Below, piece by piece: positions 27,540-36,188 of a stretch of 64,000 bases of DNA. How positions within the stretch are numbered: position 1 is the stretch's first letter; every line of letters starts with the position of its first letter. The notes below the pieces were generated by a model. The model saw only the letters and a program-made list of their open reading frames with translations. It had not been told where the DNA came from and did not search any database. This DNA is from GCA-003244245 sp050699955. GTDB taxonomy: Bacteria > Actinomycetota > Actinomycetes > Mycobacteriales > Pseudonocardiaceae. The stretch covers positions 1 to 64,000 of the forward strand of contig JBOHGD010000013.1 in NCBI GenBank assembly GCA_050699955.1, written 5' to 3'. Made by a program: the position numbers and the translations under genes.

Positions 27540-28957
27540 TCGCGCACCCCGCCGGGCCGCGCTACGCCGAGGTGCTCGCCCCGCACTCCACCGCAGGTCC
27601 GTGTCCGGCCGGTCGCGCGGAGGTGAATGCTCTGCACCCGGTGGTATGGCCGCGCGGCGCCCGCCGTGGCGACGACGGCTCGGTGCGACTGGCCGGGGTG
27701 GACGTCGGCGAGCTCGCCGAGATCTACGGCACCCCGCTGTTCGTGGTGGACGAGCCGGACTTCAGGTCCCGTTGCGCCGAGCACGCGGCCGCCTTCGGCG
27801 GTGCCGAGCGGGTGCACTACGCGGCAAAGGCGTTCTTGTGCGGCGAGGTCGCCCGCTGGGTGGCCGCGGAGGGTCTCGGCCTGGACGTGTGCACCGGCAG
27901 TGAGCTCGCCGTCGCGCTGCACGCCGGTTTCCCCGCTGAGCGGATCGCGGTGCACGGCAACAACAAATCGTCCGCCGAGCTGGCCGCCGCCGCGGCGGCG
28001 GGGGTCGGTGCCGTGGTGCTCGACTCCTTCCTGGAGATCGCGCGGCTGGACGACATCGCGCGGCGATCGGGGATCGTGCAACCGGTGCTGATCCGGGTGA
28101 CCGTGGGTGTCGAGGCGCATACCCATGAGTTCATCGCCACTGCTCACGAGGACCAGAAGTTCGGGTTCTCACTGGCGGCCGGAGACGCTGCCGAAGCGGT
28201 CCGCAGGGTGCTCAAGTCCGAAGGGCTGCGGCTGATCGGGCTGCACAGCCACATCGGCTCGCAGATCTTCGACGCGGACGGCTTCGAGGTCGCCGCGCGC
28301 CGGATGGTCGGGCTGTTCGCGGCGATCCGGGACGAGCACGGGCCCGGCGTCGTCGCCGGTATCTCCACATTGGACCTGGGGGGCGGGCTCGGCATCGCCT
28401 ATACCGCGCAGGACGACCCGCCGCCCACCGCCGAGCTGGCCGCGCAGTTGCGGTCCATCGTGGACGACGAGTGCCAGGCAGCCGGGTTGCCCACGCCCGC
28501 CCTGACCGTCGAGCCTGGCCGCGCCATCGTCGGACCTGGCACGGTGACCCTGTACGAGGTCGGCACCACCAAGGAGGTCACGCTGGCGGCTTCGACGCGG
28601 CGACGCTACATCTCGGTGGACGGCGGGATGAGTGACAACATTCGTACCGCGCTCTACGGCGCGAGTTATGACTGCCGGGTGGTCTCGCGCATCTCGGAGG
28701 CCGAGCCGGCCATGTCCCGAGTAGTCGGCAAGCACTGCGAGTCCGGCGACGTGCTGGTCCGGGACTGCTGGCTACCCGACGACGTGGCCCCAGGCGATCT
28801 GGTGGCCGTCGCGGGCACCGGCGCGTACTGCTATTCGATGTCCAGCCGGTATAATTTGCTACCCCGTCCGGCGGTGGTCGCGGTGCGCGAGGGTACGCAT
28901 CGGCTGCTGCTGCGCCGTGAGACGATGGCCGACCTGCTGGCTCTGGAGACCTCGTGA
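27536..28957 (+). CDS. lysA: Diaminopimelate decarboxylase
   Basis: 473 aa. Catalyses the last step of lysine synthesis, decarboxylating meso-diaminopimelate to L-lysine with PLP. The alanine-racemase-fold barrel carries the PLP lysine in HYAAKAF (K98), the HSHIGSQIFD and LDLGGGLGIAY motifs, and the C-terminal beta domain with EPGRAIVGPG and the substrate-binding DGGMSDNIR; the Cys of KHCESGD is the partner active-site residue. GTG 27536 overlaps the preceding stop (GTGA). The longer frame from 27467 lies inside the ArgRS-like gene and is rejected. The stop overlaps hom by 4 bp. Confidence 0.96.
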   Translation: MIAHPAGPRYAEVLAPHSTAGPCPAGRAEVNALHPVVWPRGARRGDDGSVRLAGVDVGELAEIYGTPLFVVDEPDFRSRCAEHAAAFGGAERVHYAAKAFLCGEVARWVAAEGLGLDVCTGSELAVALHAGFPAERIAVHGNNKSSAELAAAAAAGVGAVVLDSFLEIARLDDIARRSGIVQPVLIRVTVGVEAHTHEFIATAHEDQKFGFSLAAGDAAEAVRRVLKSEGLRLIGLHSHIGSQIFDADGFEVAARRMVGLFAAIRDEHGPGVVAGISTLDLGGGLGIAYTAQDDPPPTAELAAQLRSIVDDECQAAGLPTPALTVEPGRAIVGPGTVTLYEVGTTKEVTLAASTRRRYISVDGGMSDNIRTALYGASYDCRVVSRISEAEPAMSRVVGKHCESGDVLVRDCWLPDDVAPGDLVAVAGTGAYCYSMSSRYNLLPRPAVVAVREGTHRLLLRRETMADLLALETS

Positions 28958-30306
28958 GTAGCCGCCAGAACCGCGGGTCGGTCCGGCCCATCGGGGTCGC
29001 GCTGTTGGGCTGTGGCACGGTCGGCAGCGAGGTGGTACGGCTGCTCACCGAGCAGTCCAGCGAGCTCGCCGCCCGGATCGGGGCCGAGGTCCGGTTGGTC
29101 GGGATCGCGGTACGCCGCCCGCACCGGCATCCTGATGTGCCGTCCGAGTTGCTCACCACCGAGGCCGCTGAACTGGTCAGCCGTGCTGATGTGGACGTCG
29201 TGATCGAGGTGATCGGTGGTATCGAGCCGGCCCGCTCGTTGCTACTGGCGGCGCTGTGCTCCGGGCGTGGCGTGGTCACCGCCAACAAGGCCCTGCTCGC
29301 CGAGTACGGCGCCGAGCTGTTCGCCGCCGCCGATGCCGCGAGCGCCGATCTGTACTTCGAGGCAGCGGTGGCCGGAGCCATTCCGCTGGTGCGCCCACTG
29401 CGGGAGTCGCTGGCCGGGGACCGGATCACCCGGGTCACCGGCATCGTCAACGGCACCACCAACTTCATCCTGTCCGCGATGGACTCCTCCGGGTCGGGCT
29501 ACGCCGAGACCTTGGAGGAAGCCAGCAGGCTCGGTTACGCGGAGGCCGACCCGACGGCCGATGTGGACGGCTACGATGCCGCCTCCAAGGTCGCGATCCT
29601 CGCGGCGCTGGCCTTCCACACCCGGGTGACCACCGCCGACGTGCACCGTGAGGGCATCGCCGAGGTGTCGGCCGCCGATGTGCTCGCGGCCAGGGAACTC
29701 GGCCGCACCGTGAAGCTGCTGGCGATCTGCGAGCGGGTGACCGACGCGGAGGGCGCCGAGTCGGTCTCGGCCCGGGTATACCCGGCGATGATCCCGCGCT
29801 CACACCCGCTGGCGGCGGTCGACGGGGCCTACAACGCGGTGTTCGTCGAGGCTGACGCGGCCGGAGCGCTGATGTTCTACGGGCAGGGCGCCGGTGGGGC
29901 GCCCACCGCCAGTGCGGTGCTCGGCGACCTGGTCGCGGTCGCCCGCAACCGAGTGGCAGGGGGGCACGGGCCGCGCGAGTCCGCCTACGCCGCCCTGCCG
30001 GTGCGCCCGATGGGGGACACCCCCACCAGCTACCACATCAGCCTCGATGTGGCTGACCGCCCGGGCGTACTGGCGCAGGTGGCGATCGTCTTCGCCGAAC
30101 ACGAGGTGTCCATCTCGGCGGTTCGCCAGACCGTCCGCAGGTCCGACGAGGAAGAAGGTGCCGACGATGGTGCCGGGGCGAACTTGGTGATCGTCACACA
30201 CGTCGCGCCAGATGCCGCACTGCGCTCCACCGTGGAGAAGGTCGCCGGTCTGGACGCCGTCCTCGGGGTGGTCAGCGTGATGCGGGTGGAGGGTGAGGTC
30301 ACATGA
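28954..30306 (+). CDS. hom: Homoserine dehydrogenase
   Basis: 450 aa. Reduces aspartate semialdehyde to homoserine, the branch point for threonine and methionine. The NAD(P)-binding N terminus has ALLGCGTVGSEVVRLL, the catalytic domain has NGTTNFILSAM and ADPTADVDGYDAASK, and the last ~90 residues form an ACT domain (VADRPGVLAQVAIVFAEHEV) for threonine feedback. An acidic insert (EEEGADDGAG) sits inside the ACT region, as in other actinobacteria. GTG 28954 overlaps the lysA stop; thrC and thrB follow in the same operon. Confidence 0.96.
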   Translation: MSSRQNRGSVRPIGVALLGCGTVGSEVVRLLTEQSSELAARIGAEVRLVGIAVRRPHRHPDVPSELLTTEAAELVSRADVDVVIEVIGGIEPARSLLLAALCSGRGVVTANKALLAEYGAELFAAADAASADLYFEAAVAGAIPLVRPLRESLAGDRITRVTGIVNGTTNFILSAMDSSGSGYAETLEEASRLGYAEADPTADVDGYDAASKVAILAALAFHTRVTTADVHREGIAEVSAADVLAARELGRTVKLLAICERVTDAEGAESVSARVYPAMIPRSHPLAAVDGAYNAVFVEADAAGALMFYGQGAGGAPTASAVLGDLVAVARNRVAGGHGPRESAYAALPVRPMGDTPTSYHISLDVADRPGVLAQVAIVFAEHEVSISAVRQTVRRSDEEEGADDGAGANLVIVTHVAPDAALRSTVEKVAGLDAVLGVVSVMRVEGEVT

Positions 30307-30354
30307 CCGCCGACGTACTTTTACCCGCGGAGGCGGCGATATGACCGCCGACGT
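30303..30354 (+). repeat. Duplicated thrC start region
   Basis: The 14-mer ATGACCGCCGACGT occurs at 30303-30316, overlapping the hom stop, and again at 30341-30354 as the true thrC start. Only the second copy opens a long frame and has a good ribosome site (GGAGGCGG, 30330-30337). The first would encode 13 residues ending at a TGA that overlaps the thrC ATG. Confidence 0.7.
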
Positions 30355-31444
30355 GACGGGGGCCTCCCAGCCACGGTTGGCGCCGAACCACCCCTGGCCA
30401 GGGGTGATCGCGGCCTATCCGGACCGGATCCGGGTCGGCCCAGGGTGGCGCGTGGTGACCCTGCACGAGGGTGGCACCCCACTGCTCCCCGCGCGGGTGC
30501 TCTCCGAGCGCACCGGCTGCGAGGTGTTGCTCAAGGTCGAGGGCGCCAACCCCACCGGATCGTTCAAGGACCGGGGGATGACCGTCGCCGTGACCGACGC
30601 ACTGGCCCGGGGCGCCCAGGCGGTGCTGTGCGCCTCGACCGGCAACACCTCCGCCTCCGCGGCCGCCTACGCGGCGCGGGCCGGGATGACCAGCGCCGTG
30701 CTGGTACCCCGGGGCAAGATCGCGCTGGGCAAGCTCGCGCAGGCCACCGCCTACGGTGCGCGGATCCTCGCCGTGGACGGAAACTTCGACGTCTGTCTGG
30801 AGCTGGCGCGCAAGACCGCCGCCGACTACCCGGTGACCACGCTGGTCAACTCGGTGAACCCGGTTCGGCTGCAGGGGCAGAAGAGTGCGGCGTTCGAGAT
30901 CTGTGACGTGCTGGGGCGCGCCCCCGATGTGCACTGCCTGCCGGTCGGCAATGCGGGCAACATCACTGCCTATTGGATGGGTTACACGGAGTACCACGCC
31001 GATCGGCTGGTGCCGGGTCTGCCTCGGATGTTCGGTTTCCAGGCGGCCGGCGCCGCGCCGCTGGTGCACGGTGCACCGGTGCTGAACCCGGACACCATCG
31101 CCACCGCCATCCGGATCGGCAGCCCCGCTTCGTGGGACGGCGCGATGCGGGCCCGGGACGAGTCGGGCGGGTTGTTCGAGTCGGTCACCGACCAGCAGAT
31201 CCTGCACGCCTACCGGCTGTTGGCGTCGGAGGAGGGCGTGTTCGTCGAGCCGTCCTCGGCCACCTCGGTGGCGGGGCTGCTGCGGGTCGCCGAGGACGGG
31301 CGGCTGCCTCGCGATGCGTTGGTGGTCTGCACGGTGACCGGGCACGGCCTCAAGGATCCCGATACCGCGCTGTGCGACGTACCCGAGCCTGCACCCACCC
31401 CGGTGGACCCGGTCGCCGTCGCCGCCGCACTCGACCTCTTATGA
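30341..31444 (+). CDS. thrC: Threonine synthase
   Basis: 367 aa, fold-type II PLP enzyme converting O-phosphohomoserine to threonine. The PLP lysine is K76 in NPTGSFKDRG; the phosphate-binding loop of PLP is ASTGNTSASAAAYAARAG, followed by LPVGNAGNITAYWMGY. Length and lack of a large N-terminal extension fit the short actinobacterial type. ATG 30341 is chosen for its ribosome site, although the frame stays open back to 30293. The stop overlaps thrB (ATGA). Confidence 0.95.
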   Translation: MTADVTGASQPRLAPNHPWPGVIAAYPDRIRVGPGWRVVTLHEGGTPLLPARVLSERTGCEVLLKVEGANPTGSFKDRGMTVAVTDALARGAQAVLCASTGNTSASAAAYAARAGMTSAVLVPRGKIALGKLAQATAYGARILAVDGNFDVCLELARKTAADYPVTTLVNSVNPVRLQGQKSAAFEICDVLGRAPDVHCLPVGNAGNITAYWMGYTEYHADRLVPGLPRMFGFQAAGAAPLVHGAPVLNPDTIATAIRIGSPASWDGAMRARDESGGLFESVTDQQILHAYRLLASEEGVFVEPSSATSVAGLLRVAEDGRLPRDALVVCTVTGHGLKDPDTALCDVPEPAPTPVDPVAVAAALDLL

Positions 31445-32340
31445 ACTCTCCCGACGTCACCCTGGCCCACACCCGGGTCACGGTGCGGGTACCCGCCTCG
31501 ACGGCCAACCTGGGACCCGGTTTCGACGCACTCGGGATGGCGCTGGCGCTCTACGACGAGGTCGAGGTGGCGCTGGCGCCGTCCGGTCTGCGGGTCGAGG
31601 TGCACGGCGAGGGTGCGGGGGAGGTGCCCACCGACGAGCGGCATCTGGTGGTGCGCGCGCTGCGGGCAGCCTGCGTCCTGCTCGGCTACCGGCCCGGCGG
31701 TCTGGTGCTGCACTGCCGCAACGCGATCCCGCATTCCCGGGGGCTGGGTTCGTCGGCCGCCGCCGCCGTCGCCGGAGTGCTGGCCGGCTATGGGCTGGCC
31801 GGAAAGGAACCGGACGAGGCGGTGCTGGGCCTGGCGGCCGGTTTCGACGGGCACGCGGACAACGCCGGGGCCAGCCTGCTGGGTGGGTTGGTGATCGCCT
31901 GGCGGGAGGGGGAGTCCTTCCGGGCAACCCGCCTGGAACCCCATCGGGATCTCGCGCCCGTGCTGCTGGTGCCGGATACGACGTCTCGCACCGACGTCAC
32001 CCGCGGATTGCTGCCCGCCGAGGTCCCGCATGCCGTCGCGGCCTTCACCGCGGGACGTGCCGCGCTGGCTGTGCACGCGTTCACGCAGGTCCCGGCTCTG
32101 TTGCTGGCCGCAACCGAGGATCTGTTGCACCAGCCGTACCGCCGCCCGGCCTACCCGCCGACCGCCCGGCTGATCGACGAACTCCGCGCGGCCGGGGTGC
32201 CCGCGACGATCTCGGGTGCGGGGCCGACTGTGCTCGCGCTGCCCGCTGGGGGACAGGTGCCTGCGGTGGTCGACACGGCCGGGTTTACGCTGTGCAGACT
32301 CGACATCGCCCGTCAGGGGGCAACCGTCGAATACCGTTGA
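31441..32340 (+). CDS. thrB: Homoserine kinase
   Basis: 299 aa, GHMP-family kinase phosphorylating homoserine with ATP to give the substrate of ThrC. The N-terminal VPASTANLGPGFDALGMAL, the ATP-binding PHSRGLGSSAAAAVAG loop and the C-terminal GAGPTVLAL motif are all present. ATG 31441 overlaps the thrC stop by 4 bp, so it completes the lysA-hom-thrC-thrB operon. A promoter for rho follows within 30 bases. Confidence 0.95.
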   Translation: MNSPDVTLAHTRVTVRVPASTANLGPGFDALGMALALYDEVEVALAPSGLRVEVHGEGAGEVPTDERHLVVRALRAACVLLGYRPGGLVLHCRNAIPHSRGLGSSAAAAVAGVLAGYGLAGKEPDEAVLGLAAGFDGHADNAGASLLGGLVIAWREGESFRATRLEPHRDLAPVLLVPDTTSRTDVTRGLLPAEVPHAVAAFTAGRAALAVHAFTQVPALLLAATEDLLHQPYRRPAYPPTARLIDELRAAGVPATISGAGPTVLALPAGGQVPAVVDTAGFTLCRLDIARQGATVEYR

Positions 32341-32665
32341 TTCTTCGACATGCAATCCCAGTTGTTGCCGCGGCGCCGCGGTACGACTAGTCTTATGGGT
32401 GTTCAGACACCGTGAGCACGGGCTGCGGTGCCTTAAGCTCGGGGCCTCTCACCCGAGTCACTATCTCCCGCCCCCCGGTTTCGCCGTAGCGGGAAGGTTG
32501 GCACCCCGGATCTTTGCTTCGGTCGAACACTCCCGTGCCAGTCGGCCCGACACCACTGTCGTGGTTCAAGAGCCGTCTCGCACCGGATCAGGCGTCGTCC
32601 GCGTCCCGTCGGGCGGCGGACAAGCTGGCCCGAGCATCGTCTCGAGTCGGTCAGGAAGGACCTGT
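32341..32665 (+). promoter_or_regulatory. rho promoter and long 5' leader
   Basis: 325 non-coding bases between thrB and rho. A candidate sigma-70-type promoter is TTGCCG (32365-32370) with TAGTCT (32388-32393), 17 nt apart, which would give a leader of about 265 nt. The leader is C-rich and pyrimidine-rich in places (CTATCTCCCGCCCCCCGG near 32462), suitable for Rho binding. Autoregulation of rho through premature termination in its leader is known in other bacteria; here it is inference. Confidence 0.4.
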
Positions 32666-34630
32666 GTGAGCGACACTGATCTGTTGGGCGGAGACCTTCC
32701 CGCTGTGGCATCTTCAGAAGAGCGTCCGGCCGAGCCCGAGACGACCACGGAAAACGGCGCGGCGCCTCGGCGTCGTGGCGGGCTTTCCAGCATGGTGATG
32801 GCTGACCTGCGTGCACTGGCTGGTCAGCTGGGTATCACCGATACCGCCGGGATGCGCAAGGGCGATCTGATCTCGGCGATCAAGGAGCGGCAAGGCACCG
32901 CTTCGGACCGGCAGACCGTCGCCAGCGATCAGCTCCCGCTGGAGGACAGCATGTCCCCCGCGAAGGAGCCGCAGTCGGCTCCGGCCGGCTCGGTCGACGA
33001 TCCACAACCTGCCGAGCAGCAGCCTCCCCAGGAACAGCCTGCCCAGGAACAGGCTCGTCCCGAGCCGGGGAACGCCGAACAGCAGGATCGCGATCAACAG
33101 GATCGGGACTCCGACGGTGGGGACCGCTCCCGCAACCGGCGGCGCCGCTCCGCCCGCGGGGGGGAGCCCAACCGGCCCGAGGCTGATCAGAGCCAGGGCG
33201 GTCAGCGCGACAGCCAGGGTCAGGGTGAGCAGCGGGGCAGCCAGGGTCAGGGCGGTCAGCGCGACAGCCAGAGCCAGGGCGGCCAGCGCGACAGCCAGGG
33301 TCAGGGCGGTCAGCGCGACAGCCAGGGTCAGGGCGGTCAGCGCGACAGCCAGGGTCAGGGCGGCGCGCGTGATGACGATGACGACGGTGGACGGCGTCGC
33401 GGTCGGCGATTCCGGGACCGCAACCGTCGCGGCCGTAACGAGCGCCCGGACCGTCGTGACGGCGGCGAGCTGGAGGTACGCGAGGACGACGTGTTGTTGC
33501 CCGTCGCCGGGATCCTCGACGTGCTCGACAACTACGCGTTCGTCCGCACTTCCGGCTACTTGTCCGGGCCCAATGACGTGTACGTGTCGCTCTCGTTGGT
33601 GCGCAAGCACGGACTGCGTCGCGGTGACGCGATCACCGGCGCCGTGCGCCAGCCCCGTGACGGTGAGCAGCAGCGGCAGAAGTTCAATCCGCTGGTGCGG
33701 GTCGACACGATCAACGGCCTGGATGCCGATGAGGCCAAGCATCGCCCCGAGTTCACCAAGCTGACCCCGCTGTATCCGAACGAGCGGCTCCGCTTGGAGA
33801 CCGAGCAGAACCAGATGACCACCAGGATCATCGATCTGGTGATGCCCATCGGCAAGGGCCAGCGCGCGCTGATCGTCTCCCCGCCCAAGGCGGGTAAGAC
33901 GATGATCCTGCAGGCCATCGCCAACGCGATCACCACGAACAACCCCGAATGCCACCTCATGGTCGTGCTCGTCGACGAGCGCCCTGAGGAGGTCACCGAC
34001 ATGCAGCGCACGGTGAAGGGCGAGGTCATCGCCTCCACCTTCGACCGCCCGCCGTCGGACCACACCTCCATCTCCGAGCTCGCCATCGAGCGGGCCAAGC
34101 GGCTGGTGGAGATGGGTCACGACGTGGTCGTGCTGCTTGACTCGATCACCCGGCTGGGCCGGGCATACAACCTGGCGGCGCCCGCATCCGGCCGGATCCT
34201 GTCCGGTGGTGTGGATTCCACGGCGTTGTACCCGCCGAAACGATTCCTCGGCGCGGCCCGCAACATCGAGGACGGCGGTTCCCTGACCATCTTCGCCACC
34301 GCGCTGGTGGAGACCGGGTCGACGATGGACACGGTGATCTTCGAGGAGTTCAAGGGCACCGGCAATGCCGAGCTCAAGCTCGACCGCAAGATCGCCGACA
34401 AGCGGATCTTCCCGGCCATCGACGTCAACCCGTCAAGTACCCGTAAGGAAGAGCTGCTGCTCAGCCCGGATGAGCTGGCCATCCACCACAAGCTGCGCCG
34501 CGTGCTATCCGGGCTGGAGTCCCAGCAGGCCATCGACGTGCTGCTGGACCGGCTGCGCAAGAGCCGGACCAACATCGAGTTCCTGATGCAGGTCTCGAAA
34601 ACAGCGCCCGGCGGCAACGGCGACGACTGA
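32666..34630 (+). CDS. rho: Transcription termination factor Rho
   Basis: 654 aa. Hexameric RNA-dependent ATPase that ends transcription. The N-terminal Rho-N region (MVMADLRALAGQLGITDTAG) is followed by a ~200-residue low-complexity insert rich in Gln, Arg, Asp and Ser, with 9-residue tandem repeats. The RNA-binding cold-shock domain (DNYAFVRTSGYLSGPNDVYV) and the ATPase domain with Walker A PPKAGKT (406-412) and the Q/R-loop region (LAAPASGRILSGGVDSTALY) follow. GTG 32666 has GGAAGGA about 6 nt upstream; the frame runs back to 32216 inside thrB, which is rejected. Insert-bearing Rho is usual in actinobacteria. Confidence 0.96.
   Translation: MSDTDLLGGDLPAVASSEERPAEPETTTENGAAPRRRGGLSSMVMADLRALAGQLGITDTAGMRKGDLISAIKERQGTASDRQTVASDQLPLEDSMSPAKEPQSAPAGSVDDPQPAEQQPPQEQPAQEQARPEPGNAEQQDRDQQDRDSDGGDRSRNRRRRSARGGEPNRPEADQSQGGQRDSQGQGEQRGSQGQGGQRDSQSQGGQRDSQGQGGQRDSQGQGGQRDSQGQGGARDDDDDGGRRRGRRFRDRNRRGRNERPDRRDGGELEVREDDVLLPVAGILDVLDNYAFVRTSGYLSGPNDVYVSLSLVRKHGLRRGDAITGAVRQPRDGEQQRQKFNPLVRVDTINGLDADEAKHRPEFTKLTPLYPNERLRLETEQNQMTTRIIDLVMPIGKGQRALIVSPPKAGKTMILQAIANAITTNNPECHLMVVLVDERPEEVTDMQRTVKGEVIASTFDRPPSDHTSISELAIERAKRLVEMGHDVVVLLDSITRLGRAYNLAAPASGRILSGGVDSTALYPPKRFLGAARNIEDGGSLTIFATALVETGSTMDTVIFEEFKGTGNAELKLDRKIADKRIFPAIDVNPSSTRKEELLLSPDELAIHHKLRRVLSGLESQQAIDVLLDRLRKSRTNIEFLMQVSKTAPGGNGDD
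33197..33358 (+). repeat. 27-bp tandem repeats within rho
   Basis: Six consecutive in-frame 27-bp units encode GGQRDSQGQ or close variants (GEQRGSQGQ, GGQRDSQSQ), followed by a partial seventh unit ending GGARD. Units four to six are almost identical at the DNA level, so copy number can change by slippage. They lie in the disordered insert between the Rho-N and RNA-binding domains. Confidence 0.92.
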
Positions 34631-34821
34631 GCCGCGCCAGCCGTACGACGACAAGGGCCACCCCACAGGTCCGGGAACACTGCGGCCGCGCCCACGGTTT
34701 CATCGGGTGTCGGCCGCTCTGGCAGACTGTGACGGCTGAGAGCTGCCTAGGCAGTCCGGCTCCGGTTCACCCCGCGCCATGAGTATCACGGGGACCCGGC
34801 GGCCATGAGGAGAGGACATCC

Positions 34822-35034
34822 ATGAAGCAGGGGATTCACCCGGAGTACGTCGAGACGCAGGTCACCTGTGGCTGCGGCAACACCTTCACCACCCGCAGCA
34901 CCAAGCACAACGGCCAGATCCACGTCGAGGTGTGCTCCAACTGCCACCCGTTCTACACCGGTAAGCAGAAGATTCTGGACAGCGGTGGCCGGGTTGCGCG
35001 CTTCGAGAAGCGCTACGGCAAGCGGCAGAAGTAG
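34822..35034 (+). CDS. rpmE: Ribosomal protein bL31
   Basis: 70 aa, large-subunit protein bL31 of the zinc-binding (C+) type: C16 and C18 in CGCGN and C38 and C41 in CSNCHPFYTG form the zinc site. AGGAGAGGA lies 7-15 nt upstream of ATG 34822. It follows rho, as in mycobacteria. A zinc-independent paralogue induced by zinc starvation may exist elsewhere in the genome. Confidence 0.97.
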   Translation: MKQGIHPEYVETQVTCGCGNTFTTRSTKHNGQIHVEVCSNCHPFYTGKQKILDSGGRVARFEKRYGKRQK

Positions 35035-35108
35035 GGCACAGGAAATAGGACTTCGACGCGGCGCGTCCGTCCGAGCGGGATGGACGCGCCGGCTGCGAGT
35101 GGGGATCG

Positions 35109-36188
35109 GTGAAACCCCTGGACACTGTTGACACCGCTGCGGTACAGGAGCTGATAACTCAGCACGCTGAGCTGGAGCGGTTGCTCGCCGACCCCGCGCT
35201 GCACGCCGACCAGGACGCCGCCCGTAAGGCCGGGCGGCGCTACGGAGAGCTGTCCCGCATCGTTCGGGTGGCTCGCGACCTGGATCAGGCCAGGAGCGAC
35301 CTGGAGGCGGCCCGCGAGCTCACCGCCGAGGATCCGGCTTTTGCCGCGGAGGCCGAGACCATCGCAGGCCGGGTCCCGCAGCTGGAGACCGAGCTGGCCG
35401 AGCTGTTGCTGCCCCGAGACCCGCATGATCGTTCCGACGTGGTGATGGAGATCAAGTCAGGGGAGGGGGGCGCGGAGTCCGCGTTGTTCGCCGGCGATCT
35501 GCTGCGGATGTACCTGCGGTATGCCGAGCGGCACGGCTGGCGGGCCGAGGTACTCGACTTCACCGAAGCCGAGCTGGGCGGGTACAAGGACGTCATGGTC
35601 GCGGTGAAGACCGGCTCGGCCGACGGTGGTGTGTGGGAGCGGCTGAAGTTCGAAGGCGGCGTGCATCGGGTGCAGCGTGTCCCGGTCACCGAGTCCGCCG
35701 GACGGATCCACACCTCGGCGGCTGGTGTGCTGGTCTACCCAGAACCCGACGAGGTCGAGATCGACGTCGACGAGAAGGACCTGCGCATCGACGTGTACCG
35801 GTCGTCGGGTCCTGGCGGGCAGAGCGTGAACACCACCGACTCCGCGGTGCGGATCACGCACCTGCCCACCGGCATCGTGGTGTCCTGCCAGAACGAGAAG
35901 TCGCAGATCCAGAACCGGGCCCGCGCCCTGTTGGTGCTGCGGGCCCGGCTGCAGGCGCTGGCCGAGGAGAAGGCGCAGCAGGAGGCGTCGGAGCATCGGC
36001 GCTCCCAGGTCCGCACGGTGGACCGCTCCGAGCGGGTACGCACCTACAACTTCGCGGAGAACCGCATCTCCGACCACCGAGTCAACTACAAGGCGTACAA
36101 CCTCGACGCGGTGCTCGACGGGGATCTCGACGGCGTACTCGACGCCCTGGTCGCCGCCGATCGTAAGATGCGCCTGCAGGGCTCATGA
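35109..36188 (+). CDS. prfA: Peptide chain release factor 1
   Basis: 359 aa. Recognises UAA/UAG and triggers peptide release. It has the GGQ motif at 236-238 in SSGPGGQSVNTTDSAVR, the PVT codon-recognition tripeptide in QRVPVTESAGRIHTSAAG, and the C-terminal RTYNFAENRISDHRVNYK stretch. GTG 35109 is the start. The last 4 bp overlap prmC, whose product methylates the GGQ glutamine. Confidence 0.96.
   Translation: MKPLDTVDTAAVQELITQHAELERLLADPALHADQDAARKAGRRYGELSRIVRVARDLDQARSDLEAARELTAEDPAFAAEAETIAGRVPQLETELAELLLPRDPHDRSDVVMEIKSGEGGAESALFAGDLLRMYLRYAERHGWRAEVLDFTEAELGGYKDVMVAVKTGSADGGVWERLKFEGGVHRVQRVPVTESAGRIHTSAAGVLVYPEPDEVEIDVDEKDLRIDVYRSSGPGGQSVNTTDSAVRITHLPTGIVVSCQNEKSQIQNRARALLVLRARLQALAEEKAQQEASEHRRSQVRTVDRSERVRTYNFAENRISDHRVNYKAYNLDAVLDGDLDGVLDALVAADRKMRLQGS

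Noticed and set aside
30303..30344. 13-codon open frame ahead of thrC as a gene
   Set aside because: No ribosome site of its own and it duplicates the thrC start; recorded as a repeat instead.
33197..33358. Regularly spaced repeats that could suggest CRISPR
   Set aside because: They are contiguous in-frame codons of rho with no unique spacers and no cas genes nearby.
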